Assembly (NCBI RefSeq): GCF_029852145.1
Contig: NC_079973.1
Location: 12,420,385 to 12,484,384 of the forward strand
Direction of reading: 5' to 3'
Source: Microplitis mediator
Lineage: Eukaryota; Arthropoda; Insecta; Hymenoptera; Braconidae
DNA: 64,000 nucleotides
Position 1 is the first letter of the stretch. Each line of letters starts with the position of its first letter. Below the pieces are notes generated by a model. It searched no databases and was not told the origin of the DNA. It was given only the letters and a program-made list of their open reading frames with translations. A program made the translations under genes and the position numbers. Of the stretch, positions 35,223 through 47,760 are shown piece by piece.

Positions 35223-35899
35223 TCATAGTAAAATAATCATATTTTTTATCTAACTGTTTATCAAAATTCGCCCAAGAACTTAGACATAAATTTATAATTT
35301 CATTAAGTAAAGTCCATTGTTTACGAGGTAAAAATTTTATATTAGATGACGATAAAACAGCAATCAAATTTGCTAAAATTGTTTATAAAATTGATTTATC
35401 AATTTAATAAAATTTATGAACTGGAAGTTACCCGACAATCAACCAATTTTTGAATTTTTTTCCACCAAATGAATTACAAAAAAAAAAAAAAAAAAATTAT
35501 GCACGTGTAGAAAATTGGAAAAACTGTAGGTGGAATTTTTTCGAATATTTTTTTTTTAATAATTCATCGTTTTTAATAAAATCCAAAACTTATCAGACGC
35601 CGGCTAACTTCAGTAACACTAAAAATTATCTATTAAAAATAACTAAATTACCTTCAGCGAGAGTTATTCCGAAAATACTATCAATATTGATTTTATTAAG
35701 TCTTTCATTAATCAATTTAACGGCTTTATATAGAGCATGGGTAATATTATCTAATAAAAAATAGTAAATGTCAAATTTATGTTTATAAAAAATGAAAATA
35801 TTTATTAGCAATTATACAAGCAACATAAGCTACAGGTCAATTATGCCGAAATTTATTTAACAAATTTGTTATAACTTGTAATTGAAAATTACAAGTCAT
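35223..35899 (-). pseudogene. Decayed multi-exon gene of unknown product, unit copy 1
   Basis: Three exons fit by splice signals and phase: 35899-35818 (donor GTATAA), 35750-35652 (acceptor TTATTAG, donor GTAATT) and 35372-35223 (acceptor TTTTAG, donor GTAAGT). Together they give a leucine-rich, probably helical segment with stretches such as NEIINLCLSSWANFDKQL and FGITLAEANLIAVL. Codon 21 of the first exon is TGA (35839-35837), present in all three unit copies, so the product is broken unless the exon is used differently. I do not recognise the family. Further exons may lie at 36238-36540, where open stretches carry more stops. The 3' side is taken over by a MITE. Confidence 0.5.
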
Positions 35900-36237
35900 T
35901 TTTTTTTTAATCTATATCGCGGGGAAATTGTCTTTTTTTAAATTAAGGTTTTAATTTTTTTTTTTTAATTAATTGATTAAATTTTTCGGGAGTCCACTGA
36001 TTTCAATTACAATAAAAACCATTAAAATTAAAATTAAATAATTCGTTAAAAATATATATACACACATAAATTTATTACTGATAATAATCGCACAAAGCTA
36101 AATTTTTGAAAATCAAATTTAAAACAATAGCTTTTACATTTTAAAAAATTTTTGATGTCTAGTAGAAAATTAATAATATAACTGACATAAAATAAATATA
36201 AATGAAAATAAAAAGTCTATGGATTCTCACATCTATT

Positions 36238-36360
36238 TCAAGTTGCATTCTTATATCCATGATGACAAACGCAGCAACCTAATTCAAACATGAAAATTAA
36301 AGCTTGATAAAAAACTCCTCCAGGTTGTAAAACCGCCACTGTTGTCATATTACTCTGCAT
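36238..36360 (-). other. 40-codon hydrophobic reading frame, unit copy 1
   Basis: ATG to TGA with a QPGGVFYQALIFMFELGC core. It could be an exon remnant of the neighbouring gene (a possible donor lies at GAATTAG|GTTGCT) or a small membrane peptide. The copies at 42167-42289 and 48099-48221 appear identical. No homologue recognised. Confidence 0.3.
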
Positions 36361-36860
36361 TATTGTTCGTCAACTTTAATTACTATTTCTCTTGATTTAC
36401 ATTCATCAATAATCTTATTAACGTGTGATTTTTTTGTTTACTAAATGAATCTCTTAACCTTCGACAGTAAAGTCAATTGTGATAAATATTTCCGACGACG
36501 ATCATTCTGGTATGTCTTATCTACACAAAATTATTAATTTATACTAAATTTATTTAATGCAATACAATTTAATTACCGTAAACAATAATCAGTACAATTT
36601 CAAAACTTACCAATTTCAACAGGTGTTGAAAATATTTATTTGTATACTGAACTTAATATAATTACTGTGAACTTAATGTAATACTTTATTGACATTAATT
36701 AGTTGTTGGTGTTCATTTAGTATAATATTATCACGCCTGGAATCAATTAATTAAATATTTATTAATCAGCTGTTAAATTTAGACGGCGTGAATTTAAAAT
36801 TTTTACCTCAACATGTCCTTTGGTATGAACGTAAATTGTTTTGAAGTTTTTTGATAATTA

Positions 36861-37190
36861 CACTGAGAAAAAATTTCTCTTCGGGCAATTAAATCGGTTT
36901 TGTTAAATTCTGTTAAACTGATATTTATTTGGGACAACTAAATTTCATTACGTCAATATAATCTATTTTGTCATTTTTAACAAATGAATTAATAGACTCT
37001 ATTTGGTTGACATTAATATTTCTCTCTCTAAGATAATAAAATCGTTTGGTAAAGTTAAGAAAATATTTATTTAATGGACAACTAAACTATTTTATAGTGC
37101 CAACAAATCCAAATATTCAAGCAAAATATTATTATATTAACTCTAATAATAATATTATTACTAAGACACAAAAAAATAGATTCATTCAGA

Positions 37191-37263
<73 letters not shown>

Positions 37264-37783
37264 TGAGGTTAATAAATATATATTTGAACCTAATGATTAT
37301 TGATTTAAAAGTTATGGTGCTAGGCAGCAGCAGAGGAAGTAGTTCAGTGCTCGCCACTAGATCGCGCCCACCAGTTGTAGTGTCCCTGGTAAGAAACTAA
37401 TTTCAGAATTATTATATTCCCAACTTAAAGCACTTATAAGAAAGGTTTATCTACTGTAAATTAGCAGAGTGCCGAGTACCATTTTTTGAAAGTAATATAG
37501 GGGTATCCTATATTACTATTAATAACTCATTCTCTAAGGATCACTCATATATTTCATTATGACTACTTTATAAGCTCTACAGATAATCAATTTGATTTTA
37601 TGCTTGCTACTAAACGCGTAATTATCTTAACTAAATATTTTATAGTTTCTAATAATTTGTTTTGTTGGTGGCTTATAAAATATTTAGTTAAAACAACCAA
37701 ATATATGATTGGCAATGGGCAATCAAATCATTTTGTTGTCATAACTAAAATTTAGTTGTCAGGAGAAAATTTTTTTCGCAGTG
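36861..37783. mobile_element. CACTG element inserted in the Tudor gene, unit copy 1
   Basis: 923 bp. Ends are CACTGAGAAAAAATTTC and the complement of CACTGCGAAAAAAATTTTC, with TA duplicated at 36859-36860 and 37784-37785. It contains a long (AT)n run (37195-37260) and the GC-rich block shared with 28340-28430. Confidence 0.85.
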
Positions 37784-38240
37784 TAATTTCAACCAGAAAT
37801 TTTTTGTTTTTTAAATAATTTTCTAATTCATTAATTTGGAATTTATTTACAATCTGGTCTATATGGATGTCAAGATTTATAAATAGCGGCAACATTGCCT
37901 GTAGTTTCAAACCAGGGCCTGTCTGATTCAAAATAATGAAATTGGTGTTTTCAACATCTATAAGTACCCCATTATCCAAGAATAGGGCCTTTACTTCATT
38001 ATTTTTTACGTTGATGATTTTCGTTCTATAGAAATGTTTCTTATATTCAAGGATACAAATAGTATCCTCGAATTTATTCATGATAGATTTTTTATTTCTT
38101 GTATCAATTAAATTCATTAATTTGTTTATTTTATGACAGTTTTGGGGATTTTTGATCCCTCGTATTTTTATAGATTTATTGTTTTTTATTTTAACGTCAG
38201 TTATTAATAAAATAAATTTTTCTGTTAAAGATTTTTCCAT
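37752..38240 (-). CDS. Tudor-domain protein fragment, 3' end replaced by a transposon, unit copy 1
   Basis: 162 codons from ATG at 38240 (context AAAAATGG; the longer frame upstream runs through CA-repeat sequence and is unlikely). Residues about 60-105 resemble a Tudor core: ILEYKKHFYRTKI, then ALFLDNGVLIDV, the position of the usual FxDYGN motif. Residues 110-150 resemble the following SN-like part (LKLQAMLPLF). Tudor domains bind methylated arginine or lysine, often in piRNA pathway proteins. The last 10 codons and the stop come from the CACTG element. Beyond the element (36858-36807) the frame stays open to a GTAAAA donor, so the gene was once longer. DNG in place of DYGN weakens the aromatic cage. 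Whether it is expressed is unknown. Confidence 0.6.
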   Translation of the reverse strand: MEKSLTEKFILLITDVKIKNNKSIKIRGIKNPQNCHKINKLMNLIDTRNKKSIMNKFEDTICILEYKKHFYRTKIINVKNNEVKALFLDNGVLIDVENTNFIILNQTGPGLKLQAMLPLFINLDIHIDQIVNKFQINELENYLKNKKFLVEITLRKKFSPDN

Positions 38241-38739
38241 TTTTATTGCTTTTATAATTAAAAAAAAAACACTAAAAAAAAAATAATAATTACTATTTAA
38301 GATAATAAATGAATGCATAAAATGCAATAAATGTGAATAATTCGCATATTCGGACACACACGCGACTCGCACACACAGACACACGTAAACTCGCAAACAC
38401 TCACTGTTTAATAGTTTTATTTATTTTATTAGAATTTGACAAACATTCACCCCCGATTATTTATAGTTTACAAATAAATAAATTTTTTAATTTTATTTCA
38501 TTACCTTTTATTTTTTTCTGCTATTTTAATTTTGATTTTGAATAAATTTTATTTTACACTTTTCAGTTGACGTTAGCAATGGATCTAAATTAATTAGCCC
38601 TCAGCAATTATAATTTACAGTTTTGGGACTATGTCCCTACCTTTTCTTCCGGTCATGCGTTGACGTGAAAAACCACAGTAGTGGGAGCAGAAAATGGCAA
38701 ATGAATGATTACAATTATATTATTGTACTTGTGTAGGTA

Positions 38740-38763
38740 AACACTCGCCACCTGGTATTTGTA

Positions 38764-38815
<52 letters not shown>

Positions 38816-38960
38816 CTCAGACATCATTCTGAAAATAGTCAGAACAGCTTCCTAGGACCTCAAATCGTCGATATCTGATGAAAACTCGATTTTCGAAAAT
38901 CGGACCGAAACCAATAACTTCCCTTTTTTTGAAAATTTGCAATTTTCTTAGCGGGAAGTT
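38740..38960. mobile_element. AACTTCCCGC element, right part, with (CA)n
   Basis: Ends AGCGGGAAGTT. The (CA)n run at 38769-38811 sits where the 28801 element has ACGT repeats. Repeated to 44889 and 50819 in the other unit copies. Confidence 0.7.
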
Positions 38961-40291
38961 AAAAATTGTAGCTAAAACTGAAGACCAAATGCCATGAATC
39001 CACTCACAAATTTTAGAAATATAAAAAAACAATTATATATAAACAATAGTACTAAAATATTAGGCCGCACAATAAGAGTTGATCACGTATCAGACTATAA
39101 ACCTTCAAAGGATTCTTAAAGAGTCGATGATATTACGAAATAATTAAGATCCGAAGGAAGTGGTCCTCCCTGATTAAGAAAAATGATTTGGAATGATTCA
39201 AAACAATTAGAAATGATTTAAAACAATTTGAATCGCCTAGTATATAGATATACTACTATAAAGCGATTGATTATTCTATCAATAACATATAAATTATTTT
39301 AATCCTAGAGACACAAGTTGTCTATTATTGTTGTGTAGAAAAACTTAGTAAACACGATAACAAAAAACAGGAAAATTTCACCAATAAAAAATTCTCTGTA
39401 ATAAAATTACCCCAAATATATATTAAACATTCATTACTTGTTGTCTGTAAATTTATTGTTTATACACAAAAGACTAAAATAAAAAAAAAATAACTGAGAT
39501 GCTGACAAATTATTAAAAATTTTGTTTTAATTTTTCGAAAGTATACAAATAGAAAAAAAAAAAAGGCCATTCGGCAGCCGAAATGGAAGTAGATTTCTCA
39601 TTATTGAATTTTTTCACTGTTCAAATAAAAGATAATAATGAAATAATTAATATTAATATCAATACCTATTTTTCGGTACTTCAGCCTACTAAGAGTATAA
39701 GTAGGTTAATTTTACGATTTCATGGAACATAGAATTTCGTCAATCTACAATTGTTGATCAACAATGTAAGGAAAAACATATAAAAAATATGTTTTTTACA
39801 TAAACTTTTTATATTTCTTTTTCTATGTTGTTGATTAACAGAAAAACATATTTTTATATAATTTTTTGATATTTTGATAATTATATTTTTTATAAATTTA
39901 AAATATATTACGAATATATTTTTTTATCTCACCATACCTATATTTTTGTTATATTTACAAATATATTTTTATACATGTATTTTTTATATATTCTAAGATA
40001 TATTTTTAATACATTTTTGAATATGAAAAATATATTTTTTCTATAAATTTTTTTCATGGGGGTACATGGCCATATATAGAGCCTATATATTTTTTAAATA
40101 ATTTTATACATAACTATATAACCAAAATTACACATATCACAATTACTTACACGCAGGATTATATAGCACACGAAAAAAAAATAAGAAATTTTTTTGTTAT
40201 TACTAATAATAGATTTTCAATTATATTTTGCTGTTTCAAAAGTGAGTTATTCTTACAATCTCATATAGCACAAGTAAACTTAGCAGTCACT

Positions 40292-40485
40292 GTCGGTAGC
40301 GTAGCCTAGTCGTTAAAGCGTCGGTCTTTCGTTCGTTAGGTCCCGGGTTCGAATCCCACTGAATCGTGTGCGTTCGGTTGATATTTATAGCGTTTTTTCC
40401 CTAAATTAAAAATTTCTACTCGGGTAGAAATTAATATGATCGAAAATCTGATGCATCATCAAAAAAAAAAAAAAAAAAAAAAAAA
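40292..40485 (+). mobile_element. tRNA-derived SINE, copy 2
   Basis: Identical to copy 1 except for 25 A residues in the tail. Confidence 0.85.
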
Positions 40486-40909
40486 TACAGAAATGGCTCA
40501 ATTTTCGCGTCTTCTCTTTCTAAAGTAATTTGATAATTTTAGTTATATTTTGTTCAAATTTCTGAAAATTATAATTAATAAATAAAAAAATAATTTTAAA
40601 ATTTTAAATTTTTCCCGCTCCCGGCAGCCATTTTGATTTCCATTCCTTCTCCTTTCCCTTCTTTCCCCGCACCTGATTCAAATTGTAGGCTTTGGAGGGT
40701 CATTTTAGGGTTCTGTAATACTAATTTCAGCCTAAACTTGGTAAAAGCGGACAAAAATACCAAGTTTAGGCTGAAATTAAGGTTTCGTTGTACAGCTTGG
40801 GCTTATCTAAAAAACTAATTTCAGCCTCCTTACCCTCGAGTAGAATTTGGAGGCTGAATCTAGTTTTTTAATTTTGACTCGGGTAATTAAATGTAAAAAT
40901 AAAATACAA

Positions 40910-41118
40910 CCCGATGAGAAAAGATTTTATACAATTGTATAAAATTATATATCAATTATATATAAATTGGATAGAAAAAATGGTCCGATCCAATTGTATA
41001 CGATCTGCATAAAAATTGTATACAATTCTATACAAATTGTATACAATTGGATCGGGCCATTTTTTCTATCCAATTTATGTATAATTTCATACAATTGTAT
41101 AAATTTTTTTTTATCGGG
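40910..41118. mobile_element. CCCGATGA MITE, short form, unit copy 2
   Basis: Same element as at 34981, carried by the duplication. Confidence 0.85.
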
Positions 41119-41151
41119 AAGTATGTTATCGATATATACTAATATACTTAC

Positions 41152-41828
41152 TCATAGTAAAATAATCATATTTTTTATCTAACTGTTTATCAAAATTCGC
41201 CCAAGAACTTAGACATAAATTTATAATTTCATTAAGTAAAGTCCATTGTTTACGAGGTAAAAATTTTATATTAGATGACGATAAAACAGCAATCAAATTT
41301 GCTAAAATTGTTTATAAAATTGATTTATCAATTTAATAAAATTTATGAACTGGAAGTTACCCGACAATCAACCAATTTTTGAATTTTTTTCCACCAAATG
41401 AATTACAAAAAAAAAAAAAAAAAAATTATGCACGTGTAGAAAATTGGAAAAACTGTAGGTGGAATTTTTTCGAATATTTTTTTTTTAATAATTCATCGTT
41501 TTTAATAAAATCCAAAACTTATCAGACGCCGGCTAACTTCAGTAACACTAAAAATTATCTATTAAAAATAACTAAATTACCTTCAGCGAGAGTTATTCCG
41601 AAAATACTATCAATATTGATTTTATTAAGTCTTTCATTAATCAATTTAACGGCTTTATATAGAGCATGGGTAATATTATCTAATAAAAAATAGTAAATGT
41701 CAAATTTATGTTTATAAAAAATGAAAATATTTATTAGCAATTATACAAGCAACATAAGCTACAGGTCAATTATGCCGAAATTTATTTAACAAATTTGTTA
41801 TAACTTGTAATTGAAAATTACAAGTCAT
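41152..41828 (-). pseudogene. Decayed multi-exon gene, unit copy 2
   Basis: Same exons and same in-frame TGA as in copy 1. Confidence 0.5.
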
Positions 41829-42789
41829 TTTTTTTTTAATCTATATCGCGGGGAAATTGTCTTTTTTTAAATTAAGGTTTTAATTTTTTTTTTTTAATTA
41901 ATTGATTAAATTTTTCGGGAGTCCACTGATTTCAATTACAATAAAAACCATTAAAATTAAAATTAAATAATTCGTTAAAAATATATATACACACATAAAT
42001 TTATTACTGATAATAATCGCACAAAGCTAAATTTTTGAAAATCAAATTTAAAACAATAGCTTTTACATTTTAAAAAATTTTTGATGTCTAGTAGAAAATT
42101 AATAATATAACTGACATAAAATAAATATAAATGAAAATAAAAAGTCTATGGATTCTCACATCTATTTCAAGTTGCATTCTTATATCCATGATGACAAACG
42201 CAGCAACCTAATTCAAACATGAAAATTAAAGCTTGATAAAAAACTCCTCCAGGTTGTAAAACCGCCACTGTTGTCATATTACTCTGCATTATTGTTCGTC
42301 AACTTTAATTACTATTTCTCTTGATTTACATTCATCAATAATCTTATTAACGTGTGATTTTTTTGTTTACTAAATGAATCTCTTAACCTTCGACAGTAAA
42401 GTCAATTGTGATAAATATTTCCGACGACGATCATTCTGGTATGTCTTATCTACACAAAATTATTAATTTATACTAAATTTATTTAATGCAATACAATTTA
42501 ATTACCGTAAACAATAATCAGTACAATTTCAAAACTTACCAATTTCAACAGGTGTTGAAAATATTTATTTGTATACTGAACTTAATATAATTACTGTGAA
42601 CTTAATGTAATACTTTATTGACATTAATTAGTTGTTGGTGTTCATTTAGTATAATATTATCACGCCTGGAATCAATTAATTAAATATTTATTAATCAGCT
42701 GTTAAATTTAGACGGCGTGAATTTAAAATTTTTACCTCAACATGTCCTTTGGTATGAACGTAAATTGTTTTGAAGTTTTTTGATAATTA

Positions 42790-43119
42790 CACTGAGAAAA
42801 AATTTCTCTTCGGGCAATTAAATCGGTTTTGTTAAATTCTGTTAAACTGATATTTATTTGGGACAACTAAATTTCATTACGTCAATATAATCTATTTTGT
42901 CATTTTTAACAAATGAATTAATAGACTCTATTTGGTTGACATTAATATTTCTCTCTCTAAGATAATAAAATCGTTTGGTAAAGTTAAGAAAATATTTATT
43001 TAATGGACAACTAAACTATTTTATAGTGCCAACAAATCCAAATATTCAAGCAAAATATTATTATATTAACTCTAATAATAATATTATTACTAAGACACAA
43101 AAAAATAGATTCATTCAGA

Positions 43120-43192
<73 letters not shown>

Positions 43193-43712
43193 TGAGGTTA
43201 ATAAATATATATTTGAACCTAATGATTATTGATTTAAAAGTTATGGTGCTAGGCAGCAGCAGAGGAAGTAGTTCAGTGCTCGCCACTAGATCGCGCCCAC
43301 CAGTTGTAGTGTCCCTGGTAAGAAACTAATTTCAGAATTATTATATTCCCAACTTAAAGCACTTATAAGAAAGGTTTATCTACTGTAAATTAGCAGAGTG
43401 CCGAGTACCATTTTTTGAAAGTAATATAGGGGTATCCTATATTACTATTAATAACTCATTCTCTAAGGATCACTCATATATTTCATTATGACTACTTTAT
43501 AAGCTCTACAGATAATCAATTTGATTTTATGCTTGCTACTAAACGCGTAATTATCTTAACTAAATATTTTATAGTTTCTAATAATTTGTTTTGTTGGTGG
43601 CTTATAAAATATTTAGTTAAAACAACCAAATATATGATTGGCAATGGGCAATCAAATCATTTTGTTGTCATAACTAAAATTTAGTTGTCAGGAGAAAATT
43701 TTTTTCGCAGTG
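42790..43712. mobile_element. CACTG element in the Tudor gene, unit copy 2
   Basis: Same insertion as at 36861, same flanking TA. Confidence 0.85.
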
Positions 43713-44169
43713 TAATTTCAACCAGAAATTTTTTGTTTTTTAAATAATTTTCTAATTCATTAATTTGGAATTTATTTACAATCTGGTCTATATGGATGTC
43801 AAGATTTATAAATAGCGGCAACATTGCCTGTAGTTTCAAACCAGGGCCTGTCTGATTCAAAATAATGAAATTGGTGTTTTCAACATCTATAAGTACCCCA
43901 TTATCCAAGAATAGGGCCTTTACTTCATTATTTTTTACGTTGATGATTTTCGTTCTATAGAAATGTTTCTTATATTCAAGGATACAAATAGTATCCTCGA
44001 ATTTATTCATGATAGATTTTTTATTTCTTGTATCAATTAAATTCATTAATTTGTTTATTTTATGACAGTTTTGGGGATTTTTGATCCCTCGTATTTTTAT
44101 AGATTTATTGTTTTTTATTTTAACGTCAGTTATTAATAAAATAAATTTTTCTGTTAAAGATTTTTCCAT
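43681..44169 (-). CDS. Tudor-domain protein fragment, unit copy 2
   Basis: Identical protein to copy 1 with the same transposon-derived C-terminus. Confidence 0.6.
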   Translation of the reverse strand: MEKSLTEKFILLITDVKIKNNKSIKIRGIKNPQNCHKINKLMNLIDTRNKKSIMNKFEDTICILEYKKHFYRTKIINVKNNEVKALFLDNGVLIDVENTNFIILNQTGPGLKLQAMLPLFINLDIHIDQIVNKFQINELENYLKNKKFLVEITLRKKFSPDN

Positions 44170-44692
44170 TTTTATTGCTTTTATAATTAAAAAAAAAACA
44201 CTAAAAAAAAAATAATAATTACTATTTAAGATAATAAATGAATGCATAAAATGCAATAAATGTGAATAATTCGCATATTCGGACACACACGCGACTCGCA
44301 CACACAGACACACGTAAACTCGCAAACACTCACTGTTTAATAGTTTTATTTATTTTATTAGAATTTGACAAACATTCACCCCCGATTATTTATAGTTTAC
44401 AAATAAATAAATTTTTTAATTTTATTTCATTACCTTTTATTTTTTTCTGCTATTTTAATTTTGATTTTGAATAAATTTTATTTTACACTTTTCAGTTGAC
44501 GTTAGCAATGGATCTAAATTAATTAGCCCTCAGCAATTATAATTTACAGTTTTGGGACTATGTCCCTACCTTTTCTTCCGGTCATGCGTTGACGTGAAAA
44601 ACCACAGTAGTGGGAGCAGAAAATGGCAAATGAATGATTACAATTATATTATTGTACTTGTGTAGGTAAACACTCGCCACCTGGTATTTGTA

Positions 44693-44746
<54 letters not shown>

Positions 44747-46222
44747 CTCAGACATCATTCTGAAAATAGTCAGAACAGCTTCCTAGGACCTCAAATCGTC
44801 GATATCTGATGAAAACTCGATTTTCGAAAATCGGACCGAAACCAATAACTTCCCTTTTTTTGAAAATTTGCAATTTTCTTAGCGGGAAGTTAAAAATTGT
44901 AGCTAAAACTGAAGACCAAATGCCATGAATCCACTCACAAATTTTAGAAATATCAAAAAACAATTATATATAAACAATAGTACTAAAATATTAGGCCGCA
45001 CAATAAGAGTTGATCACGTATCAGACTATAAACCTTCAAAGGATTCTTAAAGAGTCGATGATATTACGAAATAATTAAGATCCGAAGGAAGTGGTCCTCC
45101 CTGATTAAGAAAAATGATTTGGAATGATTCAAAACAATTAGAAATGATTTAAAACAATTTGAATCGCCTAGTATATAGATATACTACTATAAAGCGATTG
45201 ATTATTCTATCAATAACATATAAATTATTTTAATCCTAGAGACACAAGTTGTCTATTATTGTTGTGTAGAAAAACTTAGTAAACACGATAACAAAAAACA
45301 GGAAAATTTCACCAATAAAAAATTCTCTGTAATAAAATTACCCCAAATATATATTAAACATTCATTACTTGTTGTCTGTAAATTTATTGTTTATACACAA
45401 AAGACTAAAATAAAAAAAAAATAACTGAGATGCTGACAAATTATTAAAAATTTTGTTTTAATTTTTCGAAAGTATACAAATAGAAAAAAAAAAAAGGCCA
45501 TTCGGCAGCCGAAATGGAAGTAGATTTCTCATTATTGAATTTTTTCACTGTTCAAATAAAAGATAATAATGAAATAATTAATATTAATATCAATACCTAT
45601 TTTTCGGTACTTCAGCCTACTAAGAGTATAAGTAGGTTAATTTTACGATTTCATGGAACATAGAATTTCGTCAATCTACAATTGTTGATCAACAATGTAA
45701 GGAAAAACATATAAAAAATATGTTTTTTACATAAACTTTTTATATTTCTTTTTCTATGTTGTTGATTAACAGAAAAACATATTTTTATATAATTTTTTGA
45801 TATTTTGATAATTATATTTTTTATAAATTTAAAATATATTACGAATATATTTTTTTATCTCACCATACCTATATTTTTGTTATATTTACAAATATATTTT
45901 TATACATGTATTTTTTATATATTCTAAGATATATTTTTAATACATTTTTGAATATGAAAAATATATTTTTTCTATAAATTTTTTTCATGGGGGTACATGG
46001 CCATATATAGAGCCTATATATTTTTTAAATAATTTTATACATAACTATATAACCAAAATTACACATATCACAATTACTTACACGCAGGATTATATAGCAC
46101 ACGAAAAAAAAATAAGAAATTTTTTTGTTATTACTAATAATAGATTTTCAATTATATTTTGCTGTTTCAAAAGTGAGTTATTCTTACAATCTCATATAGC
46201 ACAAGTAAACTTAGCAGTCACT

Positions 46223-46417
46223 GTCGGTAGCGTAGCCTAGTCGTTAAAGCGTCGGTCTTTCGTTCGTTAGGTCCCGGGTTCGAATCCCACTGAATCGTGT
46301 GCGTTCGGTTGATATTTATAGCGTTTTTTCCCTAAATTAAAAATTTCTACTCGGGTAGAAATTAATATGATCGAAAATCTGATGCATCATCAAAAAAAAA
46401 AAAAAAAAAAAAAAAAA
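46223..46417 (+). mobile_element. tRNA-derived SINE, copy 3
   Basis: Identical to copy 1, tail of 26 A. Confidence 0.85.
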
Positions 46418-46841
46418 TACAGAAATGGCTCAATTTTCGCGTCTTCTCTTTCTAAAGTAATTTGATAATTTTAGTTATATTTTGTTCAAATTTCTGAAAA
46501 TTATAATTAATAAATAAAAAAATAATTTTAAAATTTTAAATTTTTCCCGCTCCCGGCAGCCATTTTGATTTCCATTCCTTCTCCTTTCCCTTCTTTCCCC
46601 GCACCTGATTCAAATTGTAGGCTTTGGAGGGTCATTTTAGGGTTCTGTAATACTAATTTCAGCCTAAACTTGGTAAAAGCGGACAAAAATACCAAGTTTA
46701 GGCTGAAATTAAGGTTTCGTTGTACAGCTTGGGCTTATCTAAAAAACTAATTTCAGCCTCCTTACCCTCGAGTAGAATTTGGAGGCTGAATCTAGTTTTT
46801 TAATTTTGACTCGGGTAATTAAATGTAAAAATAAAATACAA

Positions 46842-47050
46842 CCCGATGAGAAAAGATTTTATACAATTGTATAAAATTATATATCAATTATATATAAATT
46901 GGATAGAAAAAATGGTCCGATCCAATTGTATACGATCTGCATAAAAATTGTATACAATTCTATACAAATTGTATACAATTGGATCGGGCCATTTTTTCTA
47001 TCCAATTTATGTATAATTTCATACAATTGTATAAATTTTTTTTTATCGGG
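46842..47050. mobile_element. CCCGATGA MITE, short form, unit copy 3
   Basis: Same element as at 34981, carried by the duplication. Confidence 0.85.
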
Positions 47051-47083
47051 AAGTATGTTATCGATATATACTAATATACTTAC

Positions 47084-47760
47084 TCATAGTAAAATAATCA
47101 TATTTTTTATCTAACTGTTTATCAAAATTCGCCCAAGAACTTAGACATAAATTTATAATTTCATTAAGTAAAGTCCATTGTTTACGAGGTAAAAATTTTA
47201 TATTAGATGACGATAAAACAGCAATCAAATTTGCTAAAATTGTTTATAAAATTGATTTATCAATTTAATAAAATTTATGAACTGGAAGTTACCCGACAAT
47301 CAACCAATTTTTGAATTTTTTTCCACCAAATGAATTACAAAAAAAAAAAAAAAAAAATTATGCACGTGTAGAAAATTGGAAAAACTGTAGGTGGAATTTT
47401 TTCGAATATTTTTTTTTTAATAATTCATCGTTTTTAATAAAATCCAAAACTTATCAGACGCCGGCTAACTTCAGTAACACTAAAAATTATCTATTAAAAA
47501 TAACTAAATTACCTTCAGCGAGAGTTATTCCGAAAATACTATCAATATTGATTTTATTAAGTCTTTCATTAATCAATTTAACGGCTTTATATAGAGCATG
47601 GGTAATATTATCTAATAAAAAATAGTAAATGTCAAATTTATGTTTATAAAAAATGAAAATATTTATTAGCAATTATACAAGCAACATAAGCTACAGGTCA
47701 ATTATGCCGAAATTTATTTAACAAATTTGTTATAACTTGTAATTGAAAATTACAAGTCAT
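47084..47760 (-). pseudogene. Decayed multi-exon gene, unit copy 3
   Basis: Same exons and same in-frame TGA as in copy 1. Confidence 0.5.

Larger units (their letters stand above)
33735..39664. repeat. 5.93 kb tandem unit, copy 1
   Basis: Starts CCTATTTTTCGGTACTTCAG. The next copy begins 5,930 bp later, after an 18-bp filler (39647-39664). It differs from copy 2 at few sites: one clear substitution (39024 region, TATA for TATC) and changes in mononucleotide run length. Confidence 0.97.
39665..45595. repeat. 5.93 kb tandem unit, copy 2
   Basis: 5,931 bp, direct orientation, same filler at its right end, same internal deletion as copy 1 inside a CCCTGATTAA MITE (near 45183). Confidence 0.97.

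Noticed and set aside
37046..37357. KYIYIYIY-type proteins (and copies 2 and 3; also 52096-52284)
   Set aside because: Translation of (AT)n microsatellites.
38241..38396. Longer N-terminus of the Tudor frame
   Set aside because: The extra 52 codons run through CA-repeat and poly(A)-like sequence; the internal ATG at 38240 has a better context.
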